Of a DNA stretch of 64,000 nucleotides, positions 42,465 through 50,766 are shown in pieces. A program made the translations under genes and the position numbers. The stretch is from Lachnospiraceae bacterium AC2029 (GTDB lineage Bacteria; Bacillota; Clostridia; Lachnospirales; Lachnospiraceae), in NCBI GenBank assembly GCA_000703065.1, contig JNLK01000001.1, positions 2,130,001 to 2,194,000 of the forward strand, given 5' to 3'. Under the pieces are notes generated by a model. That model was not told the origin of the DNA. It was given only the letters and a program-made list of their open reading frames with translations, and searched no databases. Every line of letters starts with the position of its first letter. The first letter of the stretch is position 1.

Positions 42465-42953
42465 ATGATTAAAATACTCTTTGTCTGCTGGGGCAATATC
42501 TGTCGCTCTCCGATGTGTGAATTCGTAATGAAGGATCTGGTGGAGAAGGCGGGGCTTGCGGATCAGTTTTATATCGAGTCTGCGGCTACCAGCAGCGAGG
42601 AGATCTGGGGAGGCCGGGGGAATCCGGTCTATCCGCCGGCCAGGGAGGAACTGGCGCGGCACGGGCTCCGCTGCGACGGAAAGTACGCCCGGAAGATGAC
42701 AAAGGATGATTATGACCGTTTTGATTATCTGATTGGTATGGAACAGTTGAATATCCGTTACATGCTGCAGATCGTGGGCGGAGATCCGGAGGGAAAGGTC
42801 TCCACGCTGCTCAGCTTTGCGGGCCTGGATCGGGGGATCGCGGATCCCTGGTACACGGGAGATTTCAGGTCCACCTACAGGGATGTGGTGCAGGGCTGCG
42901 AAGCACTGCTGCAGCACGTGGTTGAAACGGATGAGGTAAGGAAGGCGAGGTAA
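42465..42953 (+). CDS. Low-molecular-weight protein tyrosine phosphatase
   Basis: A 162-residue enzyme that removes phosphate from protein tyrosines. The P-loop is FVCWGNICRSPMC (C-x5-R, Cys8) and the general acid loop is GIADPWYTGDF (Asp near 128). The start at 42465 follows GAGAGGAATAAGG. An upstream in-frame ATG at 42435 lacks a ribosome-binding site. It is the only complete copy of three phosphatase starts in the window. Its first 12 codons and promoter seem to have been supplied by an integrated element. Downstream, an ABC exporter gene follows after 4 bases, so they form an operon. Confidence 0.92.
   Translation: MIKILFVCWGNICRSPMCEFVMKDLVEKAGLADQFYIESAATSSEEIWGGRGNPVYPPAREELARHGLRCDGKYARKMTKDDYDRFDYLIGMEQLNIRYMLQIVGGDPEGKVSTLLSFAGLDRGIADPWYTGDFRSTYRDVVQGCEALLQHVVETDEVRKAR
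42486..42500 (+). other. Putative att core, right (attR-like)
   Basis: TGCTGGGGCAATATC within codons 8-12 of the intact phosphatase gene. It is identical to the left core at 29863. Confidence 0.6.
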
Positions 42954-42957
42954 CATT

Positions 42958-44832
42958 ATGCCACCGGGAGGAAGAGCGGGAGGCCCCATGGGGCGATTCA
43001 TGACGGCGGAGGAGAAGGCGAGCCAGCCGAAGATCACGGGGGCTCTGCTGAAGAGAGTATTCTCCTATCTGAAACCATATTGGAAACAGTTTGTGTTGGT
43101 TTTGCTCTGTATCGGACTGTCCTCCACGCTGGCACTTATGCCGTCAATCCTGACAGGTAAGATCATCGATGAGGGTCTCATCGGACAGGATATGCGGCTT
43201 CTGGTGATCTACATCCTGCTTTCCCTGGGAATGACCTTCGGTGCAAATCTGATCGGGGTTGCGGAAGCATATATCAACATTTGGATCGCGCAGCATATCA
43301 CCTTTGATATGAGGAATCAGATGTTCCGGCATTTGCAGAAAATGTCCCAGCGCTTCTTCACCACGAATAATCAGGGAGACATTATCACCCGCATGACCAG
43401 TGATATCGACGGTGTGGAGTCCGTGATCACGAATACCTTCAAGAGTATTCTTTCGAATTCCATCACCCTGGCGGTGGCGCTGATCGCCATGTTTCAGAAG
43501 AACTGGCTTCTGGCACTGCTGGGAGTAGCGGTGATCCCGCTCTTCGTGATCCCGACCCGGAAGGCGGGGAAGACCCGGTGGAAGCTGACCCGGGAAGCGC
43601 AGAACTGCAACGATGAGGTAAATGGGATCCTGAACGAAACCCTGTCCGTCAGCGGACAGCTTCTGGTAAAGCTCTTCGGAAAGGAAGAGAAGGAGACGAA
43701 GCGCTACGAGGAAGTAAATGACCGGATGGTGCGGCTGAATATCAAGGAGCGCATGGCCGGCAAATGGTTCTTTGTGGTCCTGCAGACCGTCACCAGTATC
43801 GGACCGATGCTGCTCTATCTGGTGGGCGGTATCCTGATCATGAAATATGACAGTTCCATTACGGTGGGTGATATCACGGTGCTGGTGGCGCTGCTGGGCA
43901 AGACATACATGCCGGTGAACAGTCTGCTGAATATCCAGGTGGACTGGATGCGTTCCATGGCGCTCTTCACCCGTATCTTCGAATACTTCGATATGCCGGT
44001 GGAGATCGAGAATCCGGAGAACCCGGAGATACCGGCTGTATCCACCGGTGAAGTGGAGTTTCGGGATGTAAGCTTCTCCTATGATGAGGAACGGCAGATC
44101 CTGAAGCATGTGAGCTTCAAACTGGAAAGCGGGCGGAGCGTGGCCATCGTCGGACCCTCCGGTTCCGGCAAGAGTACCATCATCAATCTGATCCCCAGGC
44201 TCTATGACGTAAATGAGGGAACCGTATTCTTCGACGGGATCGATGTAAGGAAACAGGACCTGACGCATTTGCGGAATTCCATCGGCGTGGTTTCGCAGGA
44301 GACCTATCTCTTCAACGGCTCTATCCGGGATAATCTCAGATATGCCAGGGAGGACGCCACTGAGGAGGAAATGATCGAGGCCTGCAAAAAGGCGAATATC
44401 TATGACTTCATCGAAAAGCAGGAGAAGGGGCTGGATACCATGGTGGGAAACCGGGGATTGAAGCTTTCCGGCGGGGAAAAGCAGAGGATCTCCATCGCCC
44501 GGGTACTGCTGAAGGATCCGTCACTTCTGGTATTTGACGAGGCAACCTCTGCGCTGGACTCCATTTCCGAAAGTAAGATCCAGGAGGCAATCGATCCCAT
44601 TATAGCGGAGCGGACCAGCATCCTGATCGCACATCGTCTCTCCACTATTCTGGCGGCGGACGAGATCCTGGTGGTGAAGGACGGAGAGATCGTGGAGCGG
44701 GGACACCATAAGGAACTGGTGAACCGGGGCGGAGTATATACGGAGCTCTACAGGACGCAGTTCCGTTCGGATGACGGACAGGATACGGCGGAGACTGTGG
44801 TGCAGATAGAAGGATATTCCGAGGGTGAATGA
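42958..44832 (+). CDS. ABC exporter, fused permease and ATPase
   Basis: The 624-residue protein has six transmembrane helices at residues about 30-310, and a nucleotide-binding domain with Walker A GPSGSGKST near 400, the signature LSGGEKQRISIAR and Walker B LLVFDEATSALDS. The H-loop is IAHRLST. It belongs to the MdlB/MsbA-like exporters that export lipids, peptides or drugs as dimers. A glycine- and proline-rich start precedes the first helix. It could work as a homodimer because no second half-transporter is adjacent. Substrate is unknown. Confidence 0.92.
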   Translation: MPPGGRAGGPMGRFMTAEEKASQPKITGALLKRVFSYLKPYWKQFVLVLLCIGLSSTLALMPSILTGKIIDEGLIGQDMRLLVIYILLSLGMTFGANLIGVAEAYINIWIAQHITFDMRNQMFRHLQKMSQRFFTTNNQGDIITRMTSDIDGVESVITNTFKSILSNSITLAVALIAMFQKNWLLALLGVAVIPLFVIPTRKAGKTRWKLTREAQNCNDEVNGILNETLSVSGQLLVKLFGKEEKETKRYEEVNDRMVRLNIKERMAGKWFFVVLQTVTSIGPMLLYLVGGILIMKYDSSITVGDITVLVALLGKTYMPVNSLLNIQVDWMRSMALFTRIFEYFDMPVEIENPENPEIPAVSTGEVEFRDVSFSYDEERQILKHVSFKLESGRSVAIVGPSGSGKSTIINLIPRLYDVNEGTVFFDGIDVRKQDLTHLRNSIGVVSQETYLFNGSIRDNLRYAREDATEEEMIEACKKANIYDFIEKQEKGLDTMVGNRGLKLSGGEKQRISIARVLLKDPSLLVFDEATSALDSISESKIQEAIDPIIAERTSILIAHRLSTILAADEILVVKDGEIVERGHHKELVNRGGVYTELYRTQFRSDDGQDTAETVVQIEGYSEGE

Positions 44833-44964
44833 CACTCATGCCGGCTGGACAGGGGTATTCCGAGGGTGAATGACGCAGGTAAGCCGGTCGGATTTAAGAA
44901 ACGGAGCGGGAGACCGTACGGTAAGAATATTAGGAAGCGTAGTGAAAGACCATACTGTAGGAAC

Positions 44965-46122
44965 ATGATTTATACGATATTCGACAACTGCATTATATTG
45001 CTGCTGCTGATCGCAGGTCTTTTCTTCGGAGAAGAGGCGGCGCTTCTGATCATCACGGCGGGACTCCTCATCATTCTGGTCACCTATCGTTCGTTTGAGG
45101 AGAAGCCGGCCATACCGGTGATCATGGTCGAGACTGCATTGATGATCTGCTTTGCGGGGCTTTCGGGAAGCTGGACCGGCTGTATCATTTTCTTCCTGCT
45201 GCATGAGATCCCTGCATGGGTCCGCGGGCTTTGCGGCGTGCTCCTGTCAGTTCTCTCGGAACAAGTGATCCAAAGAAACATGACGCCGGCAGAGAGTGTC
45301 CTGCATGCCATGCTTCTGATTGCGGTTTACATAATTCTTGAATGCATTTTCATCCTGATCCGACGGATGAAGGCGCAGAAGCAGAAGGAGGAAGAGAGGA
45401 TCCGTGCTTCCAATGTCAGTGAAATGCACGAAAAGCAGGCAAATGAGGAGCTTCTCCGGCAGAACGTGTTGGCGGAGAAAAATGCGCGCCTGGTGGAGCG
45501 GGAGAATATCAGCCGGAATATCCACAACAGCGTGGGGCATTCCATCACGGCAGCCATTATGACGCTGGATGCGGCGGATATGCTGTATGAGGTGAAGCCG
45601 GAGGAAGCGCGGAAGAAGATGAATGATGCCAATGAAAGGATCCGCGGCAGTCTGGAATCCATCCGCCGGGCAGTCCGGGTGCTGGACGAGGAGGCGACGG
45701 AGATCTCCGCTTCCGATCTTGTGGCGGACATGGAAAGCATCATTCATGAATTTGTGATGGATCATACCTTCCGAGTGGACGGGGATTTCAGCCGTCTGCC
45801 AAAGGACGGAAGGATCCCCGGAGAGCATGCGGTCTTCCTTACCGGAGCGTTGCAGGAATTCCTGACCAACGGAGTGAAGCACGGACAGGCAACGGAGTTT
45901 GTGGTGATCATGATGGGTGATACCGCCCATATCCGTCTGGAGGTCTCCGACAACGGACAGGGGGACTTCACGGAGGAAAACCGGGACAGCCGTATCCGGA
46001 ACGGCTTCGGGATCAAGAAGATCATCTCCTATGCGGAGAAGAACGGCGGTAAGGCGGAGTTCTCAAATGACCATGGCTTCCGGTCCGTGGTGGAGCTTCC
46101 AATCTATACGGCGACATCCTGA
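44965..46122 (+). CDS. NarL-type sensor histidine kinase
   Basis: From this start the protein has 385 residues. Several transmembrane helices lie at about residues 5-130 and a coiled coil at 135-185. The HisKA_3 box ERENISRNIHNSVGHSITAA carries the acceptor His (NIHNSVGH), and the ATPase domain has FLTNGVKHG, DNGQG and GFGIKK. A start at 44866 adds 33 residues encoded by short duplicated sequences. I prefer 44965 because TAGGAAC precedes it and the first helix begins there. It pairs with the regulator at 46260. Confidence 0.85.
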   Translation: MIYTIFDNCIILLLLIAGLFFGEEAALLIITAGLLIILVTYRSFEEKPAIPVIMVETALMICFAGLSGSWTGCIIFFLLHEIPAWVRGLCGVLLSVLSEQVIQRNMTPAESVLHAMLLIAVYIILECIFILIRRMKAQKQKEEERIRASNVSEMHEKQANEELLRQNVLAEKNARLVERENISRNIHNSVGHSITAAIMTLDAADMLYEVKPEEARKKMNDANERIRGSLESIRRAVRVLDEEATEISASDLVADMESIIHEFVMDHTFRVDGDFSRLPKDGRIPGEHAVFLTGALQEFLTNGVKHGQATEFVVIMMGDTAHIRLEVSDNGQGDFTEENRDSRIRNGFGIKKIISYAEKNGGKAEFSNDHGFRSVVELPIYTATS

Positions 46123-46128
46123 ATGAGC

Positions 46129-46176
46129 TAACGCATGTCACACTGAGCAGATCCTGCATGCCGGCAGCATGCGTTA
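46129..46176. repeat. Inverted repeat between kinase and regulator genes
   Basis: TAACGCATG and CATGCGTTA are exact complements 30 bases apart, with another GCATGC...GCATG pairing inside. It may be an intergenic hairpin that tunes regulator expression. Confidence 0.5.
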
Positions 46177-46259
46177 AGCGTCGGGCGACCAGGTGGCAGC
46201 GCAAGATATAACAAGTCGAAGGATCTTACATAGAGCATAAGCATAAATGAGGAAAACGT

Positions 46260-46913
46260 ATGTACAAGGTATTACTGGTTGATGATGAGAATCTGCTCCT
46301 GGACAGTCTGGAGATCATCCTGTCCCTGAACGGCATGGAGATCGCGGGCAAGGCGAATGACGGAAATGCGGCGCTGCAGCTGCTTTCTTCTCCGGAAGTA
46401 AAATGTGACATCGCCCTGGTGGATCTCAATATGAAGGGCATGGGCGGCATCGAGCTGATCCGGATCATGAAGGAGAAGTATCCGGAGATCCGGATTCTGG
46501 TCCTGACTACATTTTACGATGATAAGAATATCACGGAGGCCATCGCAGGCGGGGCGGACGGATATCTGCTGAAGGACAGCGGGAAGGACGCCATCCTGGG
46601 AGCCGTGAACCAGATCATGGGTGGAACCACCGTTCTGGATCAGAAGGTCATGCTTCGGCTGACCGCACTCATGAACCAGAATCTCAGTGCCGGGAAGCCG
46701 GAGGAGAAGGGATCTGCAGCGAAGGAATTCACGGAGGAGCTGACCGAGCGGGAGCAGGAAATCTGCACCCTGATGGTGGAGGGACTGACCAACCGCCAGA
46801 TCGCGGATCGGCTCTACATTTCCGAGGGAACCGTGAAGAATTACATTTCCAATATTTATGACAAGACGGGGATCCATGACAGAGTGAAGCTGATCGTCGA
46901 GCTGAAGGGATGA
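46260..46913 (+). CDS. NarL/FixJ-family response regulator
   Basis: The 217-residue protein has a receiver domain at residues 1-120 with acidic pair VDDE, phospho-acceptor Asp in IALVDLNMKG, switch Thr in LVLTTFY and Lys in LLKDSG. A LuxR-type helix-turn-helix follows at about 150-212 (LTEREQEICTLMVEGLTNRQ, then SEGTVKNYISNIY). The start lies 137 bases after the kinase gene on the same strand. Its targets may include the neighbouring esterase or ABC exporters, but no binding site can be shown. Confidence 0.92.
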   Translation: MYKVLLVDDENLLLDSLEIILSLNGMEIAGKANDGNAALQLLSSPEVKCDIALVDLNMKGMGGIELIRIMKEKYPEIRILVLTTFYDDKNITEAIAGGADGYLLKDSGKDAILGAVNQIMGGTTVLDQKVMLRLTALMNQNLSAGKPEEKGSAAKEFTEELTEREQEICTLMVEGLTNRQIADRLYISEGTVKNYISNIYDKTGIHDRVKLIVELKG

Positions 46914-47015
46914 GTCTTCATCCGGGATGAGGACCGGCTGCATTTCCGACAGCTCCGGGAGGTTGTTCGAAGCGGAGGTCGAGGCAGATCATCGGGCAGT
47001 CAGGAGAGACTGGAT

Positions 47016-47103
47016 CATGGGGAAGCCGGGAGCGATTGGCACATGGGGAAGCCTGGAGCGATTGGCTCGTGGGGAAGCCGGGCGCGATTGGCTCATGGGG
47101 AAG
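47016..47103 (+). repeat. 3.4 tandem copies of a 26-bp unit
   Basis: Units begin CATGGGGAAGCC at 47016 and 47042, CGTGGGGAAGCC at 47068 and CATGGGG at 47094. They share AGCGATTGG or a close variant. The array ends 12 bases before the esterase start and includes part of its ribosome-binding region. Confidence 0.8.
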
Positions 47104-47115
47104 GAGAGGTTACGG

Positions 47116-48627
47116 ATGAAAGGAATCGGAAGACGTGCGGTCAGCATCCTGCTGACAGTTGTATTCGTCATCGCCGCATTTCCGCTGATGAGCGGAAGCT
47201 CAGTCCATGCGGCGGAGCAGAAGGACTGCTATTCCAAACTGGAGAGCTACAGTATCGACCCGGATCTCAACAAGGGGCTGTACCTGGTTCCGGACGCTCC
47301 GGGCAAATATCCGGTGGTGTTCCTGTTCCATGGATCCGGAGGGATCAAGCATTATAAAAGAGACATTCTGAAGCTGATGAATCTGTGGGTCGCTCATGGG
47401 TACATCGATCCCGTGATCCTGATCATGCCCGAGATCGATCAGGTTCTGGAGCCGAACTGGGGGATCACCGATTTCCGGAATTTTGTGTCCGAGGGTCATT
47501 TCAAGACTTTGATGGATCAGGTGAAGAGCGGAGAATTTACCGATAAGGCGGATGTGTCGGTGGGCATGACGGCTGCGGGATATTCCATGGGCGGAGCCGA
47601 GGCCATGTATGTCGCACTGACCTACAAGGACGATATCCTGAATATCGGCGCGGCAAGTCCGGCCAATGTGCTCTATGGCGGCGAGGATTACGGATACGTT
47701 CCGAGAGCAAAGCTGATCACATTTACGGAGGATCCGGAAGCGCATTTCTTCATGGGATACGGGCTGAAGGAAGCGGATTATTTCGGGGAGAATGCCAAGC
47801 GCTACTATAAGGCCTTTTCGGAAAATAAGGGCGACAGTCCGAATGATTTCGTGTTCTATGACAGGTACAACGGGGCACATGCCTGGGGGACCTTCAAGCG
47901 GGAGATCTTCGCCTTCTTCTATTATCTGAAGTTTGACGAGCTTCCTACGGATGAGGTGATCGAGGATTCCTTCAAGGCGATACCGAAACCGAAATACAAG
48001 CCGAATGATTGGAATCAGATCGACGGAAAATGGTACTACATGGACGCGGACAGCAGGAAGCTGACCAACCAGTGGGTGAAGGGATATTGGCTTGGAAGCG
48101 ATGGCGTGCGGCAGGAAGACCGCAGGGGAACCTGGAAGCACAATTCCAGGGGCTGGTGGTTTGAGGATTCCAAGGGCTGGTATGCGAAGAACTGCTGGCA
48201 GCAGATCGACGGAAAATGGTACTACTTTGACCGGGCCGGATATATGGAGAGTCGGGCGTATCGCAGGGGATACTACCTGACGAAGGACGGCGCCTGGGAC
48301 GGGAAGGGCGCTGCAGCCGGATGGACGAAGGATGGCTCCGGCTGGAAATACCTTCTGTCCGACGGAAAGCCACTCTCCGGCAAATGGATGAAGATCGACG
48401 GGGCCTGGTACTGCTTCCATGAGGACGGAACCGCAGCGCAGAATGAATTCGTGAAGGGTTGGTGGCTTGGAGACAACTGCATCTGCTCCGACTCCTCCTG
48501 CTGCAAATGGCATAAGAGCAGCAAGGGCTGGTGGTACGGGGATGACGCAGGCTGGTATGCAAAGAATAAAACCTACGTTATAGACGGAAAGAGCTATACC
48601 TTCGGAGCGGACGGATATCTGAAGTGA
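47116..48627 (+). CDS. Secreted alpha/beta-hydrolase esterase with wall-binding module
   Basis: A 503-residue protein. A signal peptide ends near residue 34 (SSVHAAEQ). Residues about 40-285 are an alpha/beta-hydrolase of the esterase D/feruloyl-esterase type, with oxyanion-side FLFHGSGG, nucleophile GYSMGGA and likely catalytic His in NGAHAWGTF. Residues about 300-503 are tryptophan-rich wall-binding modules matching those at the end of the giant surface protein. The start follows AAGGAGAGGTTACGG. An in-frame ATG at 46927 would add sequence encoded by the 26-bp repeats and hide the signal peptide. It probably deacylates a polymer at the cell surface. Confidence 0.85.
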   Translation: MKGIGRRAVSILLTVVFVIAAFPLMSGSSVHAAEQKDCYSKLESYSIDPDLNKGLYLVPDAPGKYPVVFLFHGSGGIKHYKRDILKLMNLWVAHGYIDPVILIMPEIDQVLEPNWGITDFRNFVSEGHFKTLMDQVKSGEFTDKADVSVGMTAAGYSMGGAEAMYVALTYKDDILNIGAASPANVLYGGEDYGYVPRAKLITFTEDPEAHFFMGYGLKEADYFGENAKRYYKAFSENKGDSPNDFVFYDRYNGAHAWGTFKREIFAFFYYLKFDELPTDEVIEDSFKAIPKPKYKPNDWNQIDGKWYYMDADSRKLTNQWVKGYWLGSDGVRQEDRRGTWKHNSRGWWFEDSKGWYAKNCWQQIDGKWYYFDRAGYMESRAYRRGYYLTKDGAWDGKGAAAGWTKDGSGWKYLLSDGKPLSGKWMKIDGAWYCFHEDGTAAQNEFVKGWWLGDNCICSDSSCCKWHKSSKGWWYGDDAGWYAKNKTYVIDGKSYTFGADGYLK

Positions 48628-48697
48628 TATCGGTGATCGAACGGAAGGGTACGTGTAAAGTGAGGGGACTCATTTCCCCATGGATATGATGAATTAC

Positions 48698-48740
48698 GAC
48701 CGTGGTCATGTGAAAGATATGACCACGGTCACTTTTTTCT
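48698..48740 (+). terminator. Rho-independent terminator after the esterase
   Basis: GACCGTGGTCAT and its exact complement flank a 9-base loop, followed by ACTTTTTTC. Confidence 0.88.
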
Positions 48741-48856
48741 TTTCGGCGGAAATGTTAGATTAGATGTTGTCAGGAGGACGGGAGCAGGAATGAACCCTGT
48801 GAAGAGGGAAGGTTCACATTTGAACGCGGTGGATTAAGGATGAAGGAGAGAAAAGC

Positions 48857-50017
48857 ATGAGATCCCGATTGTCCGCATGGAAATACGTGCGAAACAACAA
48901 AAGACAGGTCTGGGTGATGATCATTGCGTTGTCACTGACATTTATGACCATGTATCTGATCAACTTCATGTTGCTGACGACGGAGGAGAGCTTCAAGGGC
49001 GTCTTCTTCGAAATGCCGAAGAAGCTGGCGGTGATGAACTTTGACTGGAAGACGCTGGGTGTTGATCCGGAAGCACCGGGGACCGACGAAGAGAAGGCGG
49101 AGGCGATGAGGACTGCGCGTCAGAAGCTGATCGACGATCTGAAGGCAAGGGAAGGCATCGAAGAGGTGTACTACACACAGACGCTTTCCTTCCGGTATGC
49201 AGGTCTCATCGGTGAAATCTGGGCGGATTTCCCGCTTCTTTCCCGGGAGCAGATACCGGCGTATCTGGATCATATGGGGGCAAAGCTGATCGAAGGCCGG
49301 CTTCCGGAAGGAGACGGAGAGATCCTGGTGGAAAGCACCATTATGAAGAACCAGAACATGGAACTGAACGGGTACTTCCTGGAGAGCGCCTGGGGGAAGA
49401 ACTTCAGGGTGGTAGGTGTCCTGGAGTCCGACAACTTTACCTGTGTGGGTACACCGCAGGGGTATGCCAACACCGGATGGTATTATGTGGTGCTCTGCGA
49501 ACCGGAGCATGCGGAAATGCTGCCGGAGCTGGAAGCCATCGGGATCCATCCCGGGGAATATGACAGGATTTACGATGTGAAGGATTGGGCAAAGATGTAC
49601 AAGGAAGAGATCACGGATGTGATGGATGGCGCTTTGCTGGGAATCCTGCTGGTTGTGACCGTGTTCCTGGCGATCTCCATCCTGGTGGCATATGTTTCCT
49701 TCCTTCGGAACCGGACCAACGAGTACTGTCTCTATACATCCATCGGCTTCAGCCGGTTGGATGTGTACAGCATGATCATGCGGGAGATCGGTATCATTTT
49801 CGGGATCAGTCTTCTTCTGGGAGCGGTGTTCTCGGGGATCGCCATGGTGATCATGGGGGAATGCATGATGAAGCCGCTGGGCCTGATCTGCAAATTCATT
49901 TATCCGGAACATTTGCTTCGGATCCTGGCGGCCTTTGTGGCGATCGTCGCTTTGCTGCAGCTGCCGATCCTTACGACCATTCACAGGATCAAAACCATAG
50001 ATATGATGGAGGAATAG
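48857..50017 (+). CDS. FtsX-type ABC permease
   Basis: The 386-residue protein has an N-terminal transmembrane helix (residues about 18-40), an extracytoplasmic MacB-like core domain at about 45-245 and three helices at about 255-380. Only one set of four helices is present, as in MacB or LolC/E subunits. The start follows AAGGAGAGAAAAGC. The ATPase gene begins one base after its stop. It probably forms a heterodimeric channel or mechanotransmitter with the permease at 50767. Confidence 0.88.
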   Translation: MRSRLSAWKYVRNNKRQVWVMIIALSLTFMTMYLINFMLLTTEESFKGVFFEMPKKLAVMNFDWKTLGVDPEAPGTDEEKAEAMRTARQKLIDDLKAREGIEEVYYTQTLSFRYAGLIGEIWADFPLLSREQIPAYLDHMGAKLIEGRLPEGDGEILVESTIMKNQNMELNGYFLESAWGKNFRVVGVLESDNFTCVGTPQGYANTGWYYVVLCEPEHAEMLPELEAIGIHPGEYDRIYDVKDWAKMYKEEITDVMDGALLGILLVVTVFLAISILVAYVSFLRNRTNEYCLYTSIGFSRLDVYSMIMREIGIIFGISLLLGAVFSGIAMVIMGECMMKPLGLICKFIYPEHLLRILAAFVAIVALLQLPILTTIHRIKTIDMMEE

Positions 50018-50018
50018 T

Positions 50019-50681
50019 ATGTACAAGATAGAAAATGTCAGCATGATCTATGATATGGAATCCGATGATAAGCTCTATGCGCTGAACGGCTTCTCGCTGG
50101 AGCTCCCGGACAAGGGGTTGGTGGGTGTCATCGGACCCTCCGGAAGCGGAAAGAGCACACTCATGTACTGCATGTCCACACTCAGGAAGCCCACGGAAGG
50201 CAGCATCCGGTACAATGACCGGGAGATTACAACCCTTTCCGATAAAGAGAGGGAGCAGGTGCGCCGCAGGGAATTCGGCTTCGTATTCCAAAAGCATTAT
50301 CTGGTGCCCTACATGACGGCCATGGACAATGTGATCGTGGCCGGCGTCGGCGAACAGAAGGAGCTGAAGGAGAAGGCAGCGGAATGTCTTTCGGCCTTCG
50401 GACTGTCCGAGCGGGAGTTCGGCAAGCGTCCTGCGAAGCTTTCCGGCGGACAGTGTCAGAGAGTCGCCATCGCCCGCGCCATGATCAATGACCCGAAGGT
50501 GATATTTGCTGACGAACCCACTGCGTCTCTGGATCACGAGAACGCATTTAATGTGATGAAGATCCTGAAGAAGTATTCCGAGGACCGCCTGGTGATCGTG
50601 GTGACCCATGACCACAGTATCCTGAAGGACGTGGATCTGACCGTGGAAATGTGGGACGGACGTCTGAGTGCGGTGAAGTGA
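50019..50681 (+). CDS. ABC ATPase of the LolD/MacB type
   Basis: The 220-residue protein has Walker A GPSGSGKST, Q-loop FVFQKHYL, signature LSGGQCQRVAIARA, Walker B VIFADEPTASLD and H-loop VVTHD. It energises the two FtsX-type permeases encoded on either side. The start lies one base after the preceding stop, with GGAGGAATAGT as ribosome-binding site, so translation is coupled. In Firmicutes such trios often handle antimicrobial peptides, lipids or cell-envelope signals. The substrate is not clear. Confidence 0.92.
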   Translation: MYKIENVSMIYDMESDDKLYALNGFSLELPDKGLVGVIGPSGSGKSTLMYCMSTLRKPTEGSIRYNDREITTLSDKEREQVRRREFGFVFQKHYLVPYMTAMDNVIVAGVGEQKELKEKAAECLSAFGLSEREFGKRPAKLSGGQCQRVAIARAMINDPKVIFADEPTASLDHENAFNVMKILKKYSEDRLVIVVTHDHSILKDVDLTVEMWDGRLSAVK

Positions 50682-50766
50682 CGGCGTGGATCTTGCATGA
50701 CGGCCATCAATAAAAAGAGACGCAGCGTTGATGTAAAGATTTTCGACATGGACAAAAGGAGATAGT

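Noticed and set aside
29800-42500. tRNA gene as integration site
   Set aside because: No cloverleaf-like sequence is seen at any element end. The repeated sequence is the start of a phosphatase gene.
47200-48513. 437-codon frame on the minus strand opposite the esterase
   Set aside because: It mirrors the esterase gene, has no ribosome-binding site, and its composition follows third-position GC bias. Similar long mirror frames opposite 43144-44268, 48932-50044, 57160-58569 and 61893-63539 are rejected for the same reason.
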